Shown: positions 8,386 to 18,319, counted from the stretch's first letter. The stretch is 64,000 nt of DNA from Jejubacter sp036620675 (GCA_036620675.1 JAZHEE010000007.1); one strand, 5' to 3'. The notes: a model not told the origin generated them from the sequence alone. Made by a program: numbers and translations.

Positions 8386-9397
8386 CTTTGTCCCTGAGTA
8401 CATTCAGATAGTCGCGCACCGACTTGTTGTGGTCGCGTAGATTGGTATTAAAGGTGTGACCGCCTTTACCGTCGGCCACGAAATAGAGATACGATGTCCT
8501 GGCCGGCTGCGCCGCCGCTTTCAGCGACGCTTCGCCCGGCAACGCGATAGGGCCCGGCGGCAGCCCGCTAATCACGTAAGTATTATAGGGCGTGGGCCGC
8601 TCCAGATCGCTACGCGTCAGCTTGCCATTATAACGCTCCCCCATACCGTAAATCACGGTGGGATCGGTCTGCAGGCGCATACCGATACGCAGACGGTTAA
8701 TAAAGACCGAGGCGATCCGAGCGCGTTCGCTCGCAACTGCCGTCTCTTTTTCGATAATCGAGGCCATAGTGACCAGTTGATTCTTATCCTTATATGGCAG
8801 CCCCTCCTTGCGCTCCTTCCAGGCAAGATCAACGGCGGCGACCATTCTCTGATGGGCGCGTTTGAGCAGCGCCACATCCGTGGTCCCCGCGGTATAAAGC
8901 CAGGTGTCAGGATAGAACCAGCCTTCGACCCATTGCGGATGATCCAGCTTCAGCGCCTGTGCCAGGGTGGCGTAATCGTCATCCTTCAGGGTGTGTTTAA
9001 TATAGGGGGATTCTCGCAACTGCTTCAGCAGGGAGCTGACCCGGGAACCCTCAACAAAGCGCAGTGGGAATTGCGCTTCTTTACCGCTTACCAGCAGACG
9101 CAGCATATCGGCAACCGTCATCTTCGGCGTCAGACGATAGGTGCCTGCCTTGAAGTGTGACAATTCAGGCTTCACCCGCAGCAACCACTGGAATACCCGG
9201 GGACGGGTAATCAGCTTCTCTTCATAGAGTTGATTACCCAGTGCGATACGGCCAGTTCCGGCCCTGAGCGTGAAAATTTTATCTTCGGTCAGATTCAGCG
9301 ACGCATGCGCCAGTTGCCGAACCTTCCACAGCCCCACCCCCGCCGCAATCCCCAGCGCCACGGCCAACAGCAAAATAAAGCGCAACATCTTTTTCAT
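8375..9397 (-). CDS. mltG: Endolytic murein transglycosylase MltG
   Basis: A 340-residue inner-membrane protein that cleaves nascent glycan strands and is thought to act as a terminase. One N-terminal membrane helix (about residues 5-26) is followed by a LysM-like part and the YceG catalytic domain with the key glutamate in SIIEKET (near 218) and the family motif DPTVIYG. Length is identical to E. coli YceG. It sits between pabC and tmk. Confidence 0.95.
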   Translation of the reverse strand: MKKMLRFILLLAVALGIAAGVGLWKVRQLAHASLNLTEDKIFTLRAGTGRIALGNQLYEEKLITRPRVFQWLLRVKPELSHFKAGTYRLTPKMTVADMLRLLVSGKEAQFPLRFVEGSRVSSLLKQLRESPYIKHTLKDDDYATLAQALKLDHPQWVEGWFYPDTWLYTAGTTDVALLKRAHQRMVAAVDLAWKERKEGLPYKDKNQLVTMASIIEKETAVASERARIASVFINRLRIGMRLQTDPTVIYGMGERYNGKLTRSDLERPTPYNTYVISGLPPGPIALPGEASLKAAAQPARTSYLYFVADGKGGHTFNTNLRDHNKSVRDYLNVLRDKDGQ

Positions 9398-9407
9398 AAA
9401 TTACCGA

Positions 9408-10208
9408 TTACTCACATCCCGGTCGTAAAAACTGATACAGCTCGCGGGAACTGTAGCGCCACTGTTCGGCCTGCCGCACCGGCAGTACCGGCATCAGCGC
9501 GTTACAGACCAGCACTTCGTCTGCATTGGCCAGCGTTTCTGGTCGTTCACGTACTTCGTGAAGGCGCCATGGCGACGCCTCCAGCAATCGTATGATTCGC
9601 TGTCGCATCGTCCCGTTCACTCCTGCACGATCCAGCACCGGCGTAAAGACCTGCTCCCCTTTGCGCCAGAACAAATTAGCCGCACAGCATTCCGTAAGCC
9701 ACCCTTCACTGTCAAGCACCAGGGCCTCATCGGCCGTCGTCTGTTCAAGATGCGTGCGAATCAGTACCTGCTCCAGGCGGTTAAGATGCTTGATTCCGGC
9801 CAGCCAGGGATTACAGCCCAGCGGCACCGGACTCATAACCAGGCGAATTCCACGCTGGCGCCACCGGTCATAGTGAGCGGGCCAGGGCGCCAGATGCAGC
9901 AAACGCGACGGGCGCTCACAGCCGACGACACTGTAGCCCCTGCCGCCCTCACCCCGGGTTATCATGACTTTAAGCGTGGCTCGCGCCTGCCCCGTCGCCA
10001 GCGTGCGCATCTCCCGGGCCAATACCTCTTCCCGGGGCACGGAAATCCCCAGCCGCTCGCAGCCTTGCGCCAGGCGATTCAGATGGTCGTCGATAAAACG
10101 CACTTCCCCATCCACAACGCGCGCGGTGGTGAAGCAGCCATCGCCGAACTGGGTCGCTCTGTCGCCTGCCGCAATCTGCGTCTGCCATTCGCCATTAATC
10201 AGCCACAT
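9408..10208 (-). CDS. pabC: Aminodeoxychorismate lyase PabC
   Basis: A 266-residue fold-type IV PLP enzyme that converts 4-amino-4-deoxychorismate to p-aminobenzoate and pyruvate for folate synthesis. Visible motifs are DRATQFGDGCFTTARV near the start, the cofactor lysine in LAGIKHLNRLEQ, and DSEGWLTECCAANLFWR. The start MWLINGEW at 10208 gives family length and has GGAGC upstream; the longer frame has no support. It follows the fabF terminator. Confidence 0.94.
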   Translation of the reverse strand: MWLINGEWQTQIAAGDRATQFGDGCFTTARVVDGEVRFIDDHLNRLAQGCERLGISVPREEVLAREMRTLATGQARATLKVMITRGEGGRGYSVVGCERPSRLLHLAPWPAHYDRWRQRGIRLVMSPVPLGCNPWLAGIKHLNRLEQVLIRTHLEQTTADEALVLDSEGWLTECCAANLFWRKGEQVFTPVLDRAGVNGTMRQRIIRLLEASPWRLHEVRERPETLANADEVLVCNALMPVLPVRQAEQWRYSSRELYQFLRPGCE

Positions 10209-10309
10209 AGGTGCTCCTTTACGCTTGAGGCGCACAGTGTCTCAGGGTAAGGGAAATCGGACAAGCGGGGAACTCAGAGAAAGAGCCGGTACAGCGCACA
10301 GGCCTTTGG

Positions 10310-10341
10310 CAAAAAAGCCCCTGAACTGGCATTCAGGGGCT
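10310..10341 (-). terminator. Terminator after fabF
   Basis: The minus strand reads AGCCCCTGAA-TGCCAG-TTCAGGGGCT followed by TTTTTT, nine bases after the fabF stop. It separates the fab operon from pabC. Confidence 0.9.
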
Positions 10342-10349
10342 CTGCGGGA

Positions 10350-11591
10350 TCAGATCTTTTTAAAGATTAGAGAGCCGTTAGTACCACCAAAGCCGAACGA
10401 GTTACACAGGGTGTACTCAAGGCCGGAAACCTGGCGCGCCTCGTGAGGCACAAAGTCCAGATCGCAGCCCTCGTCCGGATTGTCGAGGTTGATGGTCGGC
10501 GGCACCACCTGGTCGCGCAGGGCAAGAATGGAGTAGATAGACTCTACCGCGCCCGCCGCGCCCAACAGATGGCCGGTCATCGATTTGGTAGAACTGACCA
10601 TGACCTGCTTCGCTGCCGCGCCGAATACCGATTTTACCGCCTGCGCTTCCGCCAGGTCACCCGCCGGCGTGGAGGTGCCGTGCGCGTTAACATAGCCGAT
10701 CTGCTGCGGGGTGATACCTGCATCACGCAGCGCGTTCTGCATCGCCTGCGCGGCGCCAGCGCCGTTTTCCGGCGGCGACGTCATATGGTAAGCATCGCTA
10801 CTCATACCGAAGCCAACCAGCTCACAGTAGATCTTCGCACCGCGACGCTTCGCGTGCTCATACTCTTCCAGCACCAGAATACCGGCGCCGTCACCCAGAA
10901 CGAAACCATCGCGATCTTTATCCCACGGACGGCTCGCCGCCTGAGGATTATCGTTACGGGTGGAGAGTGCGCGCGCAGCGCCGAAGCCACCAACGCCAAG
11001 CTGAGTACTGCCTTTCTCCGCGCCACCTGCCAGCATGACGTCGGCATCGCCGTAAGCGATGATACGCGCCGCATGGCCGATGTTATGTACGCCGGAAGTA
11101 CAGGCTGTAGCAATAGAAATGCTCGGGCCGCGCAGGCCAAACATGATGCTCAGGTGTCCGGCCACCATGTTAACAATGGTGGAAGGCACGAAGAACGGAC
11201 TGATCTTACGCGGGCCGCCTTTCATCAGCGCGGTGTGGTTCTCTTCAATCAGGCCTAAGCCGCCGATACCCGAACCGATGGCGGCACCAAAACGCGGTGC
11301 GTTCTCATCGGTCACGTCGAGGCCAGCGTCTTGCATAGCCTGAACGCCGGCGACAATTCCATATTGAATGAAGCCATCCATCTTGCGCTGATCTTTGCGC
11401 GAGATGAATTCTTCACAGTTAAAGTCCTTTACTAAGCCAGCAAATTGGGTTGCATAGGCGCTAGTATCAAAATGGTCGATGGGGCCGATGCCGCTCTGGC
11501 CGGCAAGCAGAGTTGTCCAGTTTGACTCTACGGTATTGCCGACAGGAGACAACATGCCCAGTCCGGTCACAACTACACGACGCTTAGACAC
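10350..11591 (-). CDS. fabF: 3-oxoacyl-ACP synthase II FabF
   Basis: A 413-residue ketosynthase that elongates acyl-ACP with malonyl-ACP and controls temperature-dependent unsaturation. The Cys-His-His triad is visible: TACTSGVHN (Cys near 164), NAHGTSTPAGD (His near 304) and KSMTGHLLGAAG (His near 341). It is the last gene of the yceD-to-fabF run and is preceded by an attenuator-like hairpin after acpP. Confidence 0.97.
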   Translation of the reverse strand: MSKRRVVVTGLGMLSPVGNTVESNWTTLLAGQSGIGPIDHFDTSAYATQFAGLVKDFNCEEFISRKDQRKMDGFIQYGIVAGVQAMQDAGLDVTDENAPRFGAAIGSGIGGLGLIEENHTALMKGGPRKISPFFVPSTIVNMVAGHLSIMFGLRGPSISIATACTSGVHNIGHAARIIAYGDADVMLAGGAEKGSTQLGVGGFGAARALSTRNDNPQAASRPWDKDRDGFVLGDGAGILVLEEYEHAKRRGAKIYCELVGFGMSSDAYHMTSPPENGAGAAQAMQNALRDAGITPQQIGYVNAHGTSTPAGDLAEAQAVKSVFGAAAKQVMVSSTKSMTGHLLGAAGAVESIYSILALRDQVVPPTINLDNPDEGCDLDFVPHEARQVSGLEYTLCNSFGFGGTNGSLIFKKI

Positions 11592-11638
11592 GCTTGTCCT
11601 CCAGGGAGGGAATTATTGACACGAGTGGGACAAATACA

Positions 11639-11669
11639 GAAAAAACTCAGGCGGTCGAGCGACCGCCTG
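11639..11669 (-). terminator. Terminator/attenuator between acpP and fabF
   Basis: The minus strand has CAGGCGGTCG-CT-CGACCGCCTG with a perfect ten-base stem, then AG and TTTTTT. It starts 12 bases after the acpP stop and would let acpP be expressed more strongly than fabF. Confidence 0.88.
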
Positions 11670-11680
11670 GAGATGTTCAC

Positions 11681-11917
11681 TTACGCCTGGTGGCCGTTGA
11701 TGTAATCAATGGCTGCCTGAACGGTGGTGATCTTCTCAGCTTCTTCGTCCGGAATCTCAGTGTCAAACTCTTCTTCCAGAGCCATTACCAGCTCAACGGT
11801 GTCAAGAGAATCAGCGCCCAGATCTTCAACGAAGGAAGCATTGTTAGTCACTTCTTCCTGCTTAACGCCCAGCTGTTCGCCAATGATTTTCTTAACGCGT
11901 TCTTCGATAGTGCTCAT
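11681..11917 (-). CDS. acpP: Acyl carrier protein AcpP
   Basis: A 78-residue acidic carrier protein. The 4'-phosphopantetheine serine is in [10 protein letters not shown] (Ser37 counting Met). The start [10 protein letters not shown] is invariant in enterobacteria; the longer reading frame upstream is not coding. A 154-base spacer separates it from fabG and probably carries its own strong promoter. Confidence 0.98.
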
Positions 11918-12071
11918 ACTCTTAAATTTCCTATCAAAACTCGCTTTCGCGATGGTTTTCGTAGTGTATAAAATGTTGAAAAAGTTGCAACTAAATCCCG
12001 GCTGGTCGAACCACGATTTTACGCTATTTTGCGTGCTTTCGCCCGCATAATGCAAATAAAAATATCGTCGA

Positions 12072-12806
12072 TTAAACCATATACATTCCGCCGTTGACGT
12101 GCAGGGTCTCACCAGTGATGTACCCCGCCTCGTCAGAGGCTAAAAATGCAACCGCGCTGGCGATTTCGTTTGGAGAGCCTAAGCGCCCCGCCGGAACCTG
12201 CGCCAGAGTGCCAGCACGCTGATCGTCAGACAGCGCACGAGTCATGTCCGTTTCAATAAAACCCGGAGCAACAACATTGACAGTAATACCGCGCGACGCA
12301 ACTTCACGCGCCAGCGATTTACTGAAGCCAATCAGCCCGGCCTTCGCCGCAGCGTAGTTAGCCTGACCAGCATTTCCCATGGTACCAACCACAGAACCGA
12401 CAGTGATAATACGACCATGACGCTTTTTCATCATAGCGCGCATTACCGCTTTTGACAGACGGAAAACAGATGACAGATTGGTTTCGATAATATCGTTCCA
12501 TTCATCATCTTTCATACGCATCAGCAGGTTATCACGAGTAATACCGGCATTATTCACCAGAATATCCACTTCGCCAAACCCGGAACGAATATTTTCCAGA
12601 ACAGATTCCACAGATGCAGCATCGGTCACATTCAGCATCATCCCCTTGCCGCGCTCGCCAAGATAATCGCTGATAGCCTGAGCGCCGCTTTCACTGGTGG
12701 CGGTACCGATCACGGTCGCGCCGCGAGCCGCCAGCGTTTCAGCAATGGCGCGGCCAATACCGCGGCTTGCGCCGGTCACCAGGGCGATTTTTCCTTCAAA
12801 ACTCAT
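12072..12806 (-). CDS. fabG: 3-oxoacyl-ACP reductase FabG
   Basis: A 244-residue short-chain dehydrogenase/reductase that uses NADPH to reduce 3-oxoacyl-ACP. The nucleotide-binding motif TGASRGIG lies at residues 11-18, NNAG near 86-89, and the catalytic Ser-Tyr-Lys as GSVVG and NYAAAKAG (Tyr151, Lys155). It is 14 bases after fabD. Confidence 0.97.
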
Positions 12807-12819
12807 GGTTGTCCTCGTT

Positions 12820-13749
12820 TTACTGTGCTAACGCCGCTGACAGCGCTTGCGGCTCATTAATGGCCGATGCGGTCAGGGTATCAACAATCCGTTTGGTCAG
12901 ACCGGTCAGAACTTTGCCCGGCCCCACTTCGTATAGCTGGCATACGCCCTGCGCCGCCATAAACTCCACGCTCTTTGTCCACTGAACCGGGCTGTAGAGC
13001 TGGCGCACCAGCGCATCGCGAATCGCATCGGGCGTAGTTTCGCACTTCACATCCACGTTGTTGACGACCGGAATGGCAGGCGCGTTGAATTCGATCTTCG
13101 TCAACTCCTGAGCCAGTTTTTCCGCTGCGGGCTTCATCAACGCACAGTGAGAAGGCACGCTTACCGGCAACGGCAGCGCGCGTTTGGCGCCCGACGCTTT
13201 ACAGGCCTCGCCCGCACGCTCTACGGCCTCTTTATGACCGGCGATCACCACCTGGCCTGGAGAATTGTAGTTAACCGGCGAAACCACCTGCCCCTGGGCA
13301 GATTCTTCGCAGGCTTTGGCAATAGCGTCATCGTCCAGACCGATGATCGCCGCCATTGCGCCGGTCCCTTCCGGTACGGCTTCCTGCATCAGCTTACCGC
13401 GCAGCTCCACCAGGCGCACCGCGTCTGCGAAAGCAATGACGCCCGCACAGACCAGCGCGGAGTATTCGCCCAGACTGTGCCCCGCCATCAGCGCAGGCGT
13501 TTTACCGCCCTGCTGCTGCCAGACGCGCCACAGCGCCACAGAAGCGGTCAGCAGCGCCGGCTGGGTTTGCCAGGTTTTGTTCAGCTCTTGTGCCGGCCCT
13601 TCCTGAGTCAGTTTCCAGAGATCGTAGCCCAGAGCATCGGAGGCTTCACGAAACGTCTCTTCAATCACCGGATGCTCAGCGGCCATGGCAGACAGCATGC
13701 CGACTGCCTGAGACCCCTGCCCCGGAAAGACAAATGCAAATTGCGTCAT
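12820..13749 (-). CDS. fabD: Malonyl-CoA:ACP transacylase FabD
   Basis: A 309-residue acyltransferase. The nucleophile is in GHSLGEYSAL (Ser near 92), the arginine in ELRGKLMQ, and the histidine in VPSHCALM (near 201). FPGQGSQ at residues 8-14 is typical of the family. Located between fabH and fabG. Confidence 0.97.
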   Translation of the reverse strand: MTQFAFVFPGQGSQAVGMLSAMAAEHPVIEETFREASDALGYDLWKLTQEGPAQELNKTWQTQPALLTASVALWRVWQQQGGKTPALMAGHSLGEYSALVCAGVIAFADAVRLVELRGKLMQEAVPEGTGAMAAIIGLDDDAIAKACEESAQGQVVSPVNYNSPGQVVIAGHKEAVERAGEACKASGAKRALPLPVSVPSHCALMKPAAEKLAQELTKIEFNAPAIPVVNNVDVKCETTPDAIRDALVRQLYSPVQWTKSVEFMAAQGVCQLYEVGPGKVLTGLTKRIVDTLTASAINEPQALSAALAQ

Positions 13750-13767
13750 GTTTTTAATCCTTATTAA

Positions 13768-14721
13768 TCAAAAACGAACCAGCGCCGAGCCCCAGGTAAA
13801 ACCGCCGCCGAACGCTTCAAGCAGCAGCAATTGACCGGGTTTGATTCGCCCGTCGCGCACGGCTTCATCCAGCGCCGCTGGTACAGATGCCGCAGAGGTA
13901 TTGCCGTGTCTGTCGAGCGTAACCACTACATTATCCATCGACATACCCAGCTTTTTGGCGGTAGCGCCGATAATGCGCAGGTTCGCCTGGTGCGGAACCA
14001 GCCAGTCGAGATCGCTGCGATCCAGATTATTGGCTTTCAGCGTTTCATCGACGATATGGGCCAGCTCGGTCACGGCGACTTTAAAGACTTCGTTGCCCGC
14101 CATAGTGAGATAAATCGGATTTTCCGGATTTACGCGATCGGCGTTAGGCAGGGTCAGTAGCGAGCCATAGCTGCCGTCGGCGTGCAAATGGGTAGAGATG
14201 ATACCTGGCTCTTCGGACGCGCCGAGCACCACAGCGCCCGCACCGTCGCCGAAAATGATAATGGTGCCGCGATCGGCAGGATCGCAGGTACGCGCCAGCA
14301 CATCCGAACCAATTACCAGCGCACGTTTCGCTGCGCCGTTTTTCACATACTGATCGGCAATGCTCAACGCATAGGTGAAGCCCGCGCAGGCCGCAGCCAC
14401 ATCGAAAGCCGGGCAGCCTTTGATCTCCAGCATCGCCTGAATCTGACAGGCCGCGCTGGGAAATGCGTGCGTGGAAGAGGTGGTGGCGACAATAATCAGG
14501 TCGATCTCTTCTTTGTTAACGCCGGCCATCTCAAGGGCGCGCAGCGCGGCCTGGTGGCCCATAGTCGCTACCGTCTCTTCAGGGGCAGCGATATGACGCT
14601 CACGAATACCCGTACGGGTGACAATCCACTCGTCGGAAGTCTCCACCATTTTTTCCAGATCGGCGTTAGTACGCACCTGACCGGGCAGGTAGCTGCCGGT
14701 GCCTATAATCTTTGTATACAT
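13768..14721 (-). CDS. fabH: 3-oxoacyl-ACP synthase III FabH
   Basis: A 317-residue ketosynthase that starts fatty-acid synthesis by condensing acetyl-CoA with malonyl-ACP. The catalytic residues are Cys in VAAACAGFTYA (near 112), His in VPHQANLRI (near 244) and Asn in RHGNTSAAS (near 274). The start MYTKIIGTGSYLP lies six bases after plsX. Confidence 0.97.
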   Translation of the reverse strand: MYTKIIGTGSYLPGQVRTNADLEKMVETSDEWIVTRTGIRERHIAAPEETVATMGHQAALRALEMAGVNKEEIDLIIVATTSSTHAFPSAACQIQAMLEIKGCPAFDVAAACAGFTYALSIADQYVKNGAAKRALVIGSDVLARTCDPADRGTIIIFGDGAGAVVLGASEEPGIISTHLHADGSYGSLLTLPNADRVNPENPIYLTMAGNEVFKVAVTELAHIVDETLKANNLDRSDLDWLVPHQANLRIIGATAKKLGMSMDNVVVTLDRHGNTSAASVPAALDEAVRDGRIKPGQLLLLEAFGGGFTWGSALVRF

Positions 14722-14727
14722 GTACGC

Positions 14728-15762
14728 TCAGTCACTCTCGGGTAATACAGATTCCAGGCAAGCGGCGATTCGCTGGGGAACCTGCCGCTGCACCGCCTGC
14801 ACTGCCTGTTCAATCGCGACCTCAAACGCTCGCTGATTGGCCGCACCGTGACTCTTAATCACGGTGCCGCGCAATCCTAACAGACAGGCGCCATTATACT
14901 GGTCGGGGTTGAGGTGACTGAATCGCCTTGCCAGCTTCTTTTGTAACCAATGCTTAAGCAAACGCAGCCACCACGACCGCCCCTTTTTCTCTTCCTGCGA
15001 TTTCAGCAAAGAGAGAAACATTCTGACAACACCTTCCATCGTCTTGAGCGTAACGTTTCCGACAAAGCCGTCACAGACCAATACGTCAGTCTTTCCCGTC
15101 AGCAGCTCGTTAGCTTCAAGATAGCCAATATAGTTCAGTCCGGGCAGAGTTTTTAACAGCGTCGCCGCATCACGAATGCTATCAAGCCCCTTGGTCTCTT
15201 CTTCGCCAATATTGAGCAATGCGACCCTGGGCTCGGGAATTCCCAGCACCTCTTCAGCCATAACGGAACCCATAATGGCGAACTGTACCAGCATGGTGCT
15301 ATCGCAGGCGACATTCGCGCCCAAATCCAGCACCACCGTTTTCCCTTTACGCTGATTCGGCAGCACCGACATCAGCGCTGGCCGCTCGATCCCCTCCAGC
15401 GGCTTAAGCAATAATTTAGCCAGCCCCATCAGCGCGCCGGTATTCCCGGCACTGACGCAGGCCTGCGCCCTGCCCTCTTTAACCAGCTCCAGCGCCACTC
15501 GCATAGAGGTTCCACGACTGTTGCGAATCGCCTGCGAAGGGCGTGCATCACTGGCCACAACCGATTCCGCCGCAATAATATGCAGGCGCGAGCGTTGCTC
15601 AAAATCGGCTCTGGCAAGTAATGGTGTGATAGCGTCGGGACAGCCGACAAGCAAAAGGTGCAGTTGGGTATTAGTACTCAGTGCCTGCAGGGCTGCAGGC
15701 ACTGTAACAGCGGGGCCATAATCCCCGCCCATGGCATCTAACGCCAGCGTTAGATCGGTCAA
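14728..15762 (-). CDS. plsX: Phosphate acyltransferase PlsX
   Basis: A 344-residue enzyme making acyl-phosphate from acyl-ACP for phospholipid synthesis. Conserved segments include LALDAMGGDYGP, SDARPSQAIR, SAGNTGALMGLA and LANELLTGKTDVLVCDGF-like text. It is about 12 residues shorter than E. coli PlsX because the C-terminal tail after LESVLPESD is missing; the catalytic core is intact. Confidence 0.95.
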   Translation of the reverse strand: MTDLTLALDAMGGDYGPAVTVPAALQALSTNTQLHLLLVGCPDAITPLLARADFEQRSRLHIIAAESVVASDARPSQAIRNSRGTSMRVALELVKEGRAQACVSAGNTGALMGLAKLLLKPLEGIERPALMSVLPNQRKGKTVVLDLGANVACDSTMLVQFAIMGSVMAEEVLGIPEPRVALLNIGEEETKGLDSIRDAATLLKTLPGLNYIGYLEANELLTGKTDVLVCDGFVGNVTLKTMEGVVRMFLSLLKSQEEKKGRSWWLRLLKHWLQKKLARRFSHLNPDQYNGACLLGLRGTVIKSHGAANQRAFEVAIEQAVQAVQRQVPQRIAACLESVLPESD

Positions 15763-15774
15763 GATATCGCCGGA

Positions 15775-15945
15775 TTACTTAGCGATAACCTTGCGGCCGC
15801 GGTAGAAACCGTCGGCAGTAACATGGTGACGCAGGTGAGTTTCACCAGAAGTCTTATCGACAGACACGGTGGCGGTGGTCAGCGCATCGTGAGAACGACG
15901 CATGCCACGCTTGGAACGGGTTGGTTTATTCTGTTGTACGGCCAT
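15775..15945 (-). CDS. rpmF: 50S ribosomal protein L32
   Basis: A 56-residue ribosomal protein starting MAVQQNKPTRSKRGMRRSHD and ending RGRKVIAK. It was found by direct translation between yceD and plsX, its usual place. It is one residue shorter than E. coli L32, with an altered segment around residues 23-28 (TTATVS). GGAGTAAGG upstream gives a strong ribosome site. Confidence 0.97.
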   Translation of the reverse strand: MAVQQNKPTRSKRGMRRSHDALTTATVSVDKTSGETHLRHHVTADGFYRGRKVIAK

Positions 15946-15961
15946 GGACCTTACTCCTCAA

Positions 15962-16483
15962 TTACTTACGCTTTAAACTGGCTAATACGGCAAATGGGTT
16001 TGGCTTTTGCGCCTCATCAGGCAGTTCACCAAAGACCATGTCCGCCTCGGACACTTCACAGTGTTCAGAATCATGCACCGGAACCACCGGCAGGGAGAGG
16101 ATGATTTCATCTTCTACCATTGCCCGCAGATCGATTTCACCGAATTCGTTAACCTCAATCGGATCGTACGCTTCCGGCAGTGCTTCGGCCTGTTCGTCGT
16201 TAACAACCGGGCTGAAACACCAGGTCGCGTGAACCTGATGCGTAAACGGCTGGCCGCAGCGCTGGCAGCTTAGCGTTACCGTCACATCGGCATGGCCGGT
16301 GATTACGGCAAGACGCTGGCTGTCGATGGCAAACGACATCGCGCATTCAACATCACTGTCCACACTGACGACGGATTCGGCCACGCGCTCCACCTGTTCA
16401 GGCATGTAGATGCCAATATAGTCGAGGCGTTTCTGAGCGGTACGAACCGGATCCAGAGTCAGGGGTAATTTTACCTTTTGCAT
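15962..16483 (-). CDS. yceD: YceD, DUF177 protein linked to 23S rRNA accumulation
   Basis: A 173-residue DUF177 protein, first gene of the rpmF-plsX-fab operon. It carries the CxxC pair LSCQRCGQPF near residues 91-100 and the acidic stretch YDPIEVNEFGEIDLRAMVEDE typical of the family. E. coli and chloroplast relatives are needed for proper 23S rRNA levels. The start MQKVKLPLTLDP matches E. coli. Confidence 0.94.
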   Translation of the reverse strand: MQKVKLPLTLDPVRTAQKRLDYIGIYMPEQVERVAESVVSVDSDVECAMSFAIDSQRLAVITGHADVTVTLSCQRCGQPFTHQVHATWCFSPVVNDEQAEALPEAYDPIEVNEFGEIDLRAMVEDEIILSLPVVPVHDSEHCEVSEADMVFGELPDEAQKPNPFAVLASLKRK

Positions 16484-16624
16484 AGGGCGCGCATATTAAC
16501 TTTGTAACGTCACGGAGTCAAAGGAAAAGGCGGAGCGACTGTTCCTTTTGCTATTAATTCGCGCAAGCGCGGCTCCTGAGTTTAAAATGAAGGCTATCTG
16601 TTCGCTATTTAAAACGGTAAAAAA
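16484..16624. other. Divergent yceD/yceF promoter region; possible SraB position
   Basis: This 141-base spacer must hold promoters for both directions. In E. coli the small RNA SraB is encoded in the yceF-yceD interval upstream of yceD. I cannot show an sRNA here: the gap is short and there is no terminator hairpin before yceD. Confidence 0.3.
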
Positions 16625-17206
16625 ATGTCATCCGTCGTACTTGCCTCCACCTCCCCGTTTCGCCGAATGCTGCTGGAAAAACTGGAGATTCCTTTTATCT
16701 GCGCGGCCCCCGAGGTCGATGAAAAGCCAAAGCCTGGCGAATCGGCCCGTCACCTGGTGACCCGTCTGGCGCAGGCCAAAGCCCAGGCGCTGGCGCAACG
16801 CTACCCTGAGCATCTGATTATCGGCTCTGACCAGGTATGCGAACTTGAAGGTCGTATCGCTGGTAAGCCCCATACCACCGAACGAGCCGTGGCGCAGTTG
16901 AAGCAGGCCAGCGGCCATATTGTGACTTTCTATACCGGTCTGGCACTCTATAACAGCGCTAACGGCCAGTTACAAAGTGAGTGCGAGCCTTTCGACGTGC
17001 ACTTTCGTCATCTGACGGAAGCGGAAATTCAGCGCTATGTGGAACGCGAGCAGCCGCTTAACTGTGCCGGCAGTTTTAAAAGCGAAGGGCTGGGGATTGC
17101 GCTTTTTGATAAGCTGGACGGCAGGGATCCCAACACGCTGGTGGGATTGCCGCTGATCGCGCTGTGTCGAATGTTAATCAATGAAGGGGTCAACCCGCTG
17201 GGATAA
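16625..17206 (+). CDS. yceF: YceF, Maf-type 7-methyl-GTP pyrophosphatase
   Basis: A 193-residue Maf/ITPase-fold enzyme; the E. coli protein hydrolyses 7-methyl-GTP. Motifs are VLASTSPFRRMLLEKL at the start, the catalytic ...GSDQV near residues 69-73, and CAGSFKSEGLGI near 145. The ATG at 16625 is preceded only by an A-rich tract, so the ribosome site is weak. It is convergent with rluC, 11 bases apart. Confidence 0.94.
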   Translation: MSSVVLASTSPFRRMLLEKLEIPFICAAPEVDEKPKPGESARHLVTRLAQAKAQALAQRYPEHLIIGSDQVCELEGRIAGKPHTTERAVAQLKQASGHIVTFYTGLALYNSANGQLQSECEPFDVHFRHLTEAEIQRYVEREQPLNCAGSFKSEGLGIALFDKLDGRDPNTLVGLPLIALCRMLINEGVNPLG

Positions 17207-17217
17207 CCCCTGTTTCG

Positions 17218-18171
17218 TCAGGCGCCGCGCCGCAGCACCTTCAGGCAATGTCGGAGTTGTTCATCCATTGGCGCCTCTACCCGTATCACTTCGCCGCTTT
17301 TCGGATGGGTAAAGCGCAGCGCCGCGGCGTGCAGGAACAGGCGATTCAGCCCCGTGTCGGCTAGCTGCCTGTCAAAGTCGCGATCGCCGTAGCGATCGTC
17401 GAAGGCGATAGGATGACCCGCATGTAAGGTATGCACGCGAATCTGGTGAGTACGTCCGGTTATCGGACTGCAACGCACCAGGGTTGCAAAAGCGTAGCGT
17501 TCCTCCACCTTAAAGCGGGTCTCCGAAGGTTTGCCTTCCTGGCTTACGCGCACGATACGCTCACCACTTTGCAAAATATTTTTCAGCAACGGTGCCCGCA
17601 CTGCCTTCACGTGAGACTGCCAGTGGCCACGTACCAGCGCCAGATAATCCTTCTGCATCCCCTTTTCGCGCAGCTGCTCATGCAGTGAACGCAGCGCAGA
17701 ACGCTTCTTGGCCACCAGCAAAACGCCAGAAGTATCCCTGTCCAGCCGATGTACCAGCTCCAGGAAACGGGCTTCAGGACGCAGCGCTCGCAGTCCCTCG
17801 ATCACCCCAAAACTCAAACCGCTGCCGCCGTGTACCGCAGTTCCCGATGGCTTATTCAGCACCAGAATATACTCATCTTCATAAATGATAGCGTCGTTAA
17901 GCGCGGCAACTTTATCCAGATGCGGCGACAGTGCCGTCTCTTCGCGTTCAGCCACGCGTACCGGAGGGATGCGAACTTCGTCCCCCGCCGCCAGCTTATA
18001 TTCCGGCTTGATACGTTTCTTATTTACCCGCACCTCGCCTTTACGCAGTATGCGGTAGATCATGCTCTTCGGCACCCCCTTGAGCTGGGTGCGCAAAAAG
18101 TTGTCGATACGCTGCCCCGCCTCATCGGCGGAAATAGCAACTATTTTTACGGATGGCGTCTCTGTTTTCAT
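17218..18171 (-). CDS. rluC: 23S rRNA pseudouridine synthase RluC
   Basis: A 317-residue enzyme that makes pseudouridines 955, 2504 and 2580 of 23S rRNA. An S4 RNA-binding domain lies at about residues 18-75; the catalytic aspartate is in LVHRLDRDTSG near 144. The start MKTETPSVKIVAIS equals the E. coli start. Two residues are lost near position 280 compared with E. coli (ADTGLNRLF). Confidence 0.95.
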   Translation of the reverse strand: MKTETPSVKIVAISADEAGQRIDNFLRTQLKGVPKSMIYRILRKGEVRVNKKRIKPEYKLAAGDEVRIPPVRVAEREETALSPHLDKVAALNDAIIYEDEYILVLNKPSGTAVHGGSGLSFGVIEGLRALRPEARFLELVHRLDRDTSGVLLVAKKRSALRSLHEQLREKGMQKDYLALVRGHWQSHVKAVRAPLLKNILQSGERIVRVSQEGKPSETRFKVEERYAFATLVRCSPITGRTHQIRVHTLHAGHPIAFDDRYGDRDFDRQLADTGLNRLFLHAAALRFTHPKSGEVIRVEAPMDEQLRHCLKVLRRGA

Positions 18172-18319
18172 GGTCGGCGATTCTAATTGAGCCGCCGCGA
18201 TTCGCGCCACTCATTTTTATCAGCCTATACTTATCATCAAGCCCGCTTTTAACAGCGAAACCGCCGTTTTTGTATGTTATTACAGCAACCAAAATGGCCC
18301 GGTTAAAAAACTGTGAGAA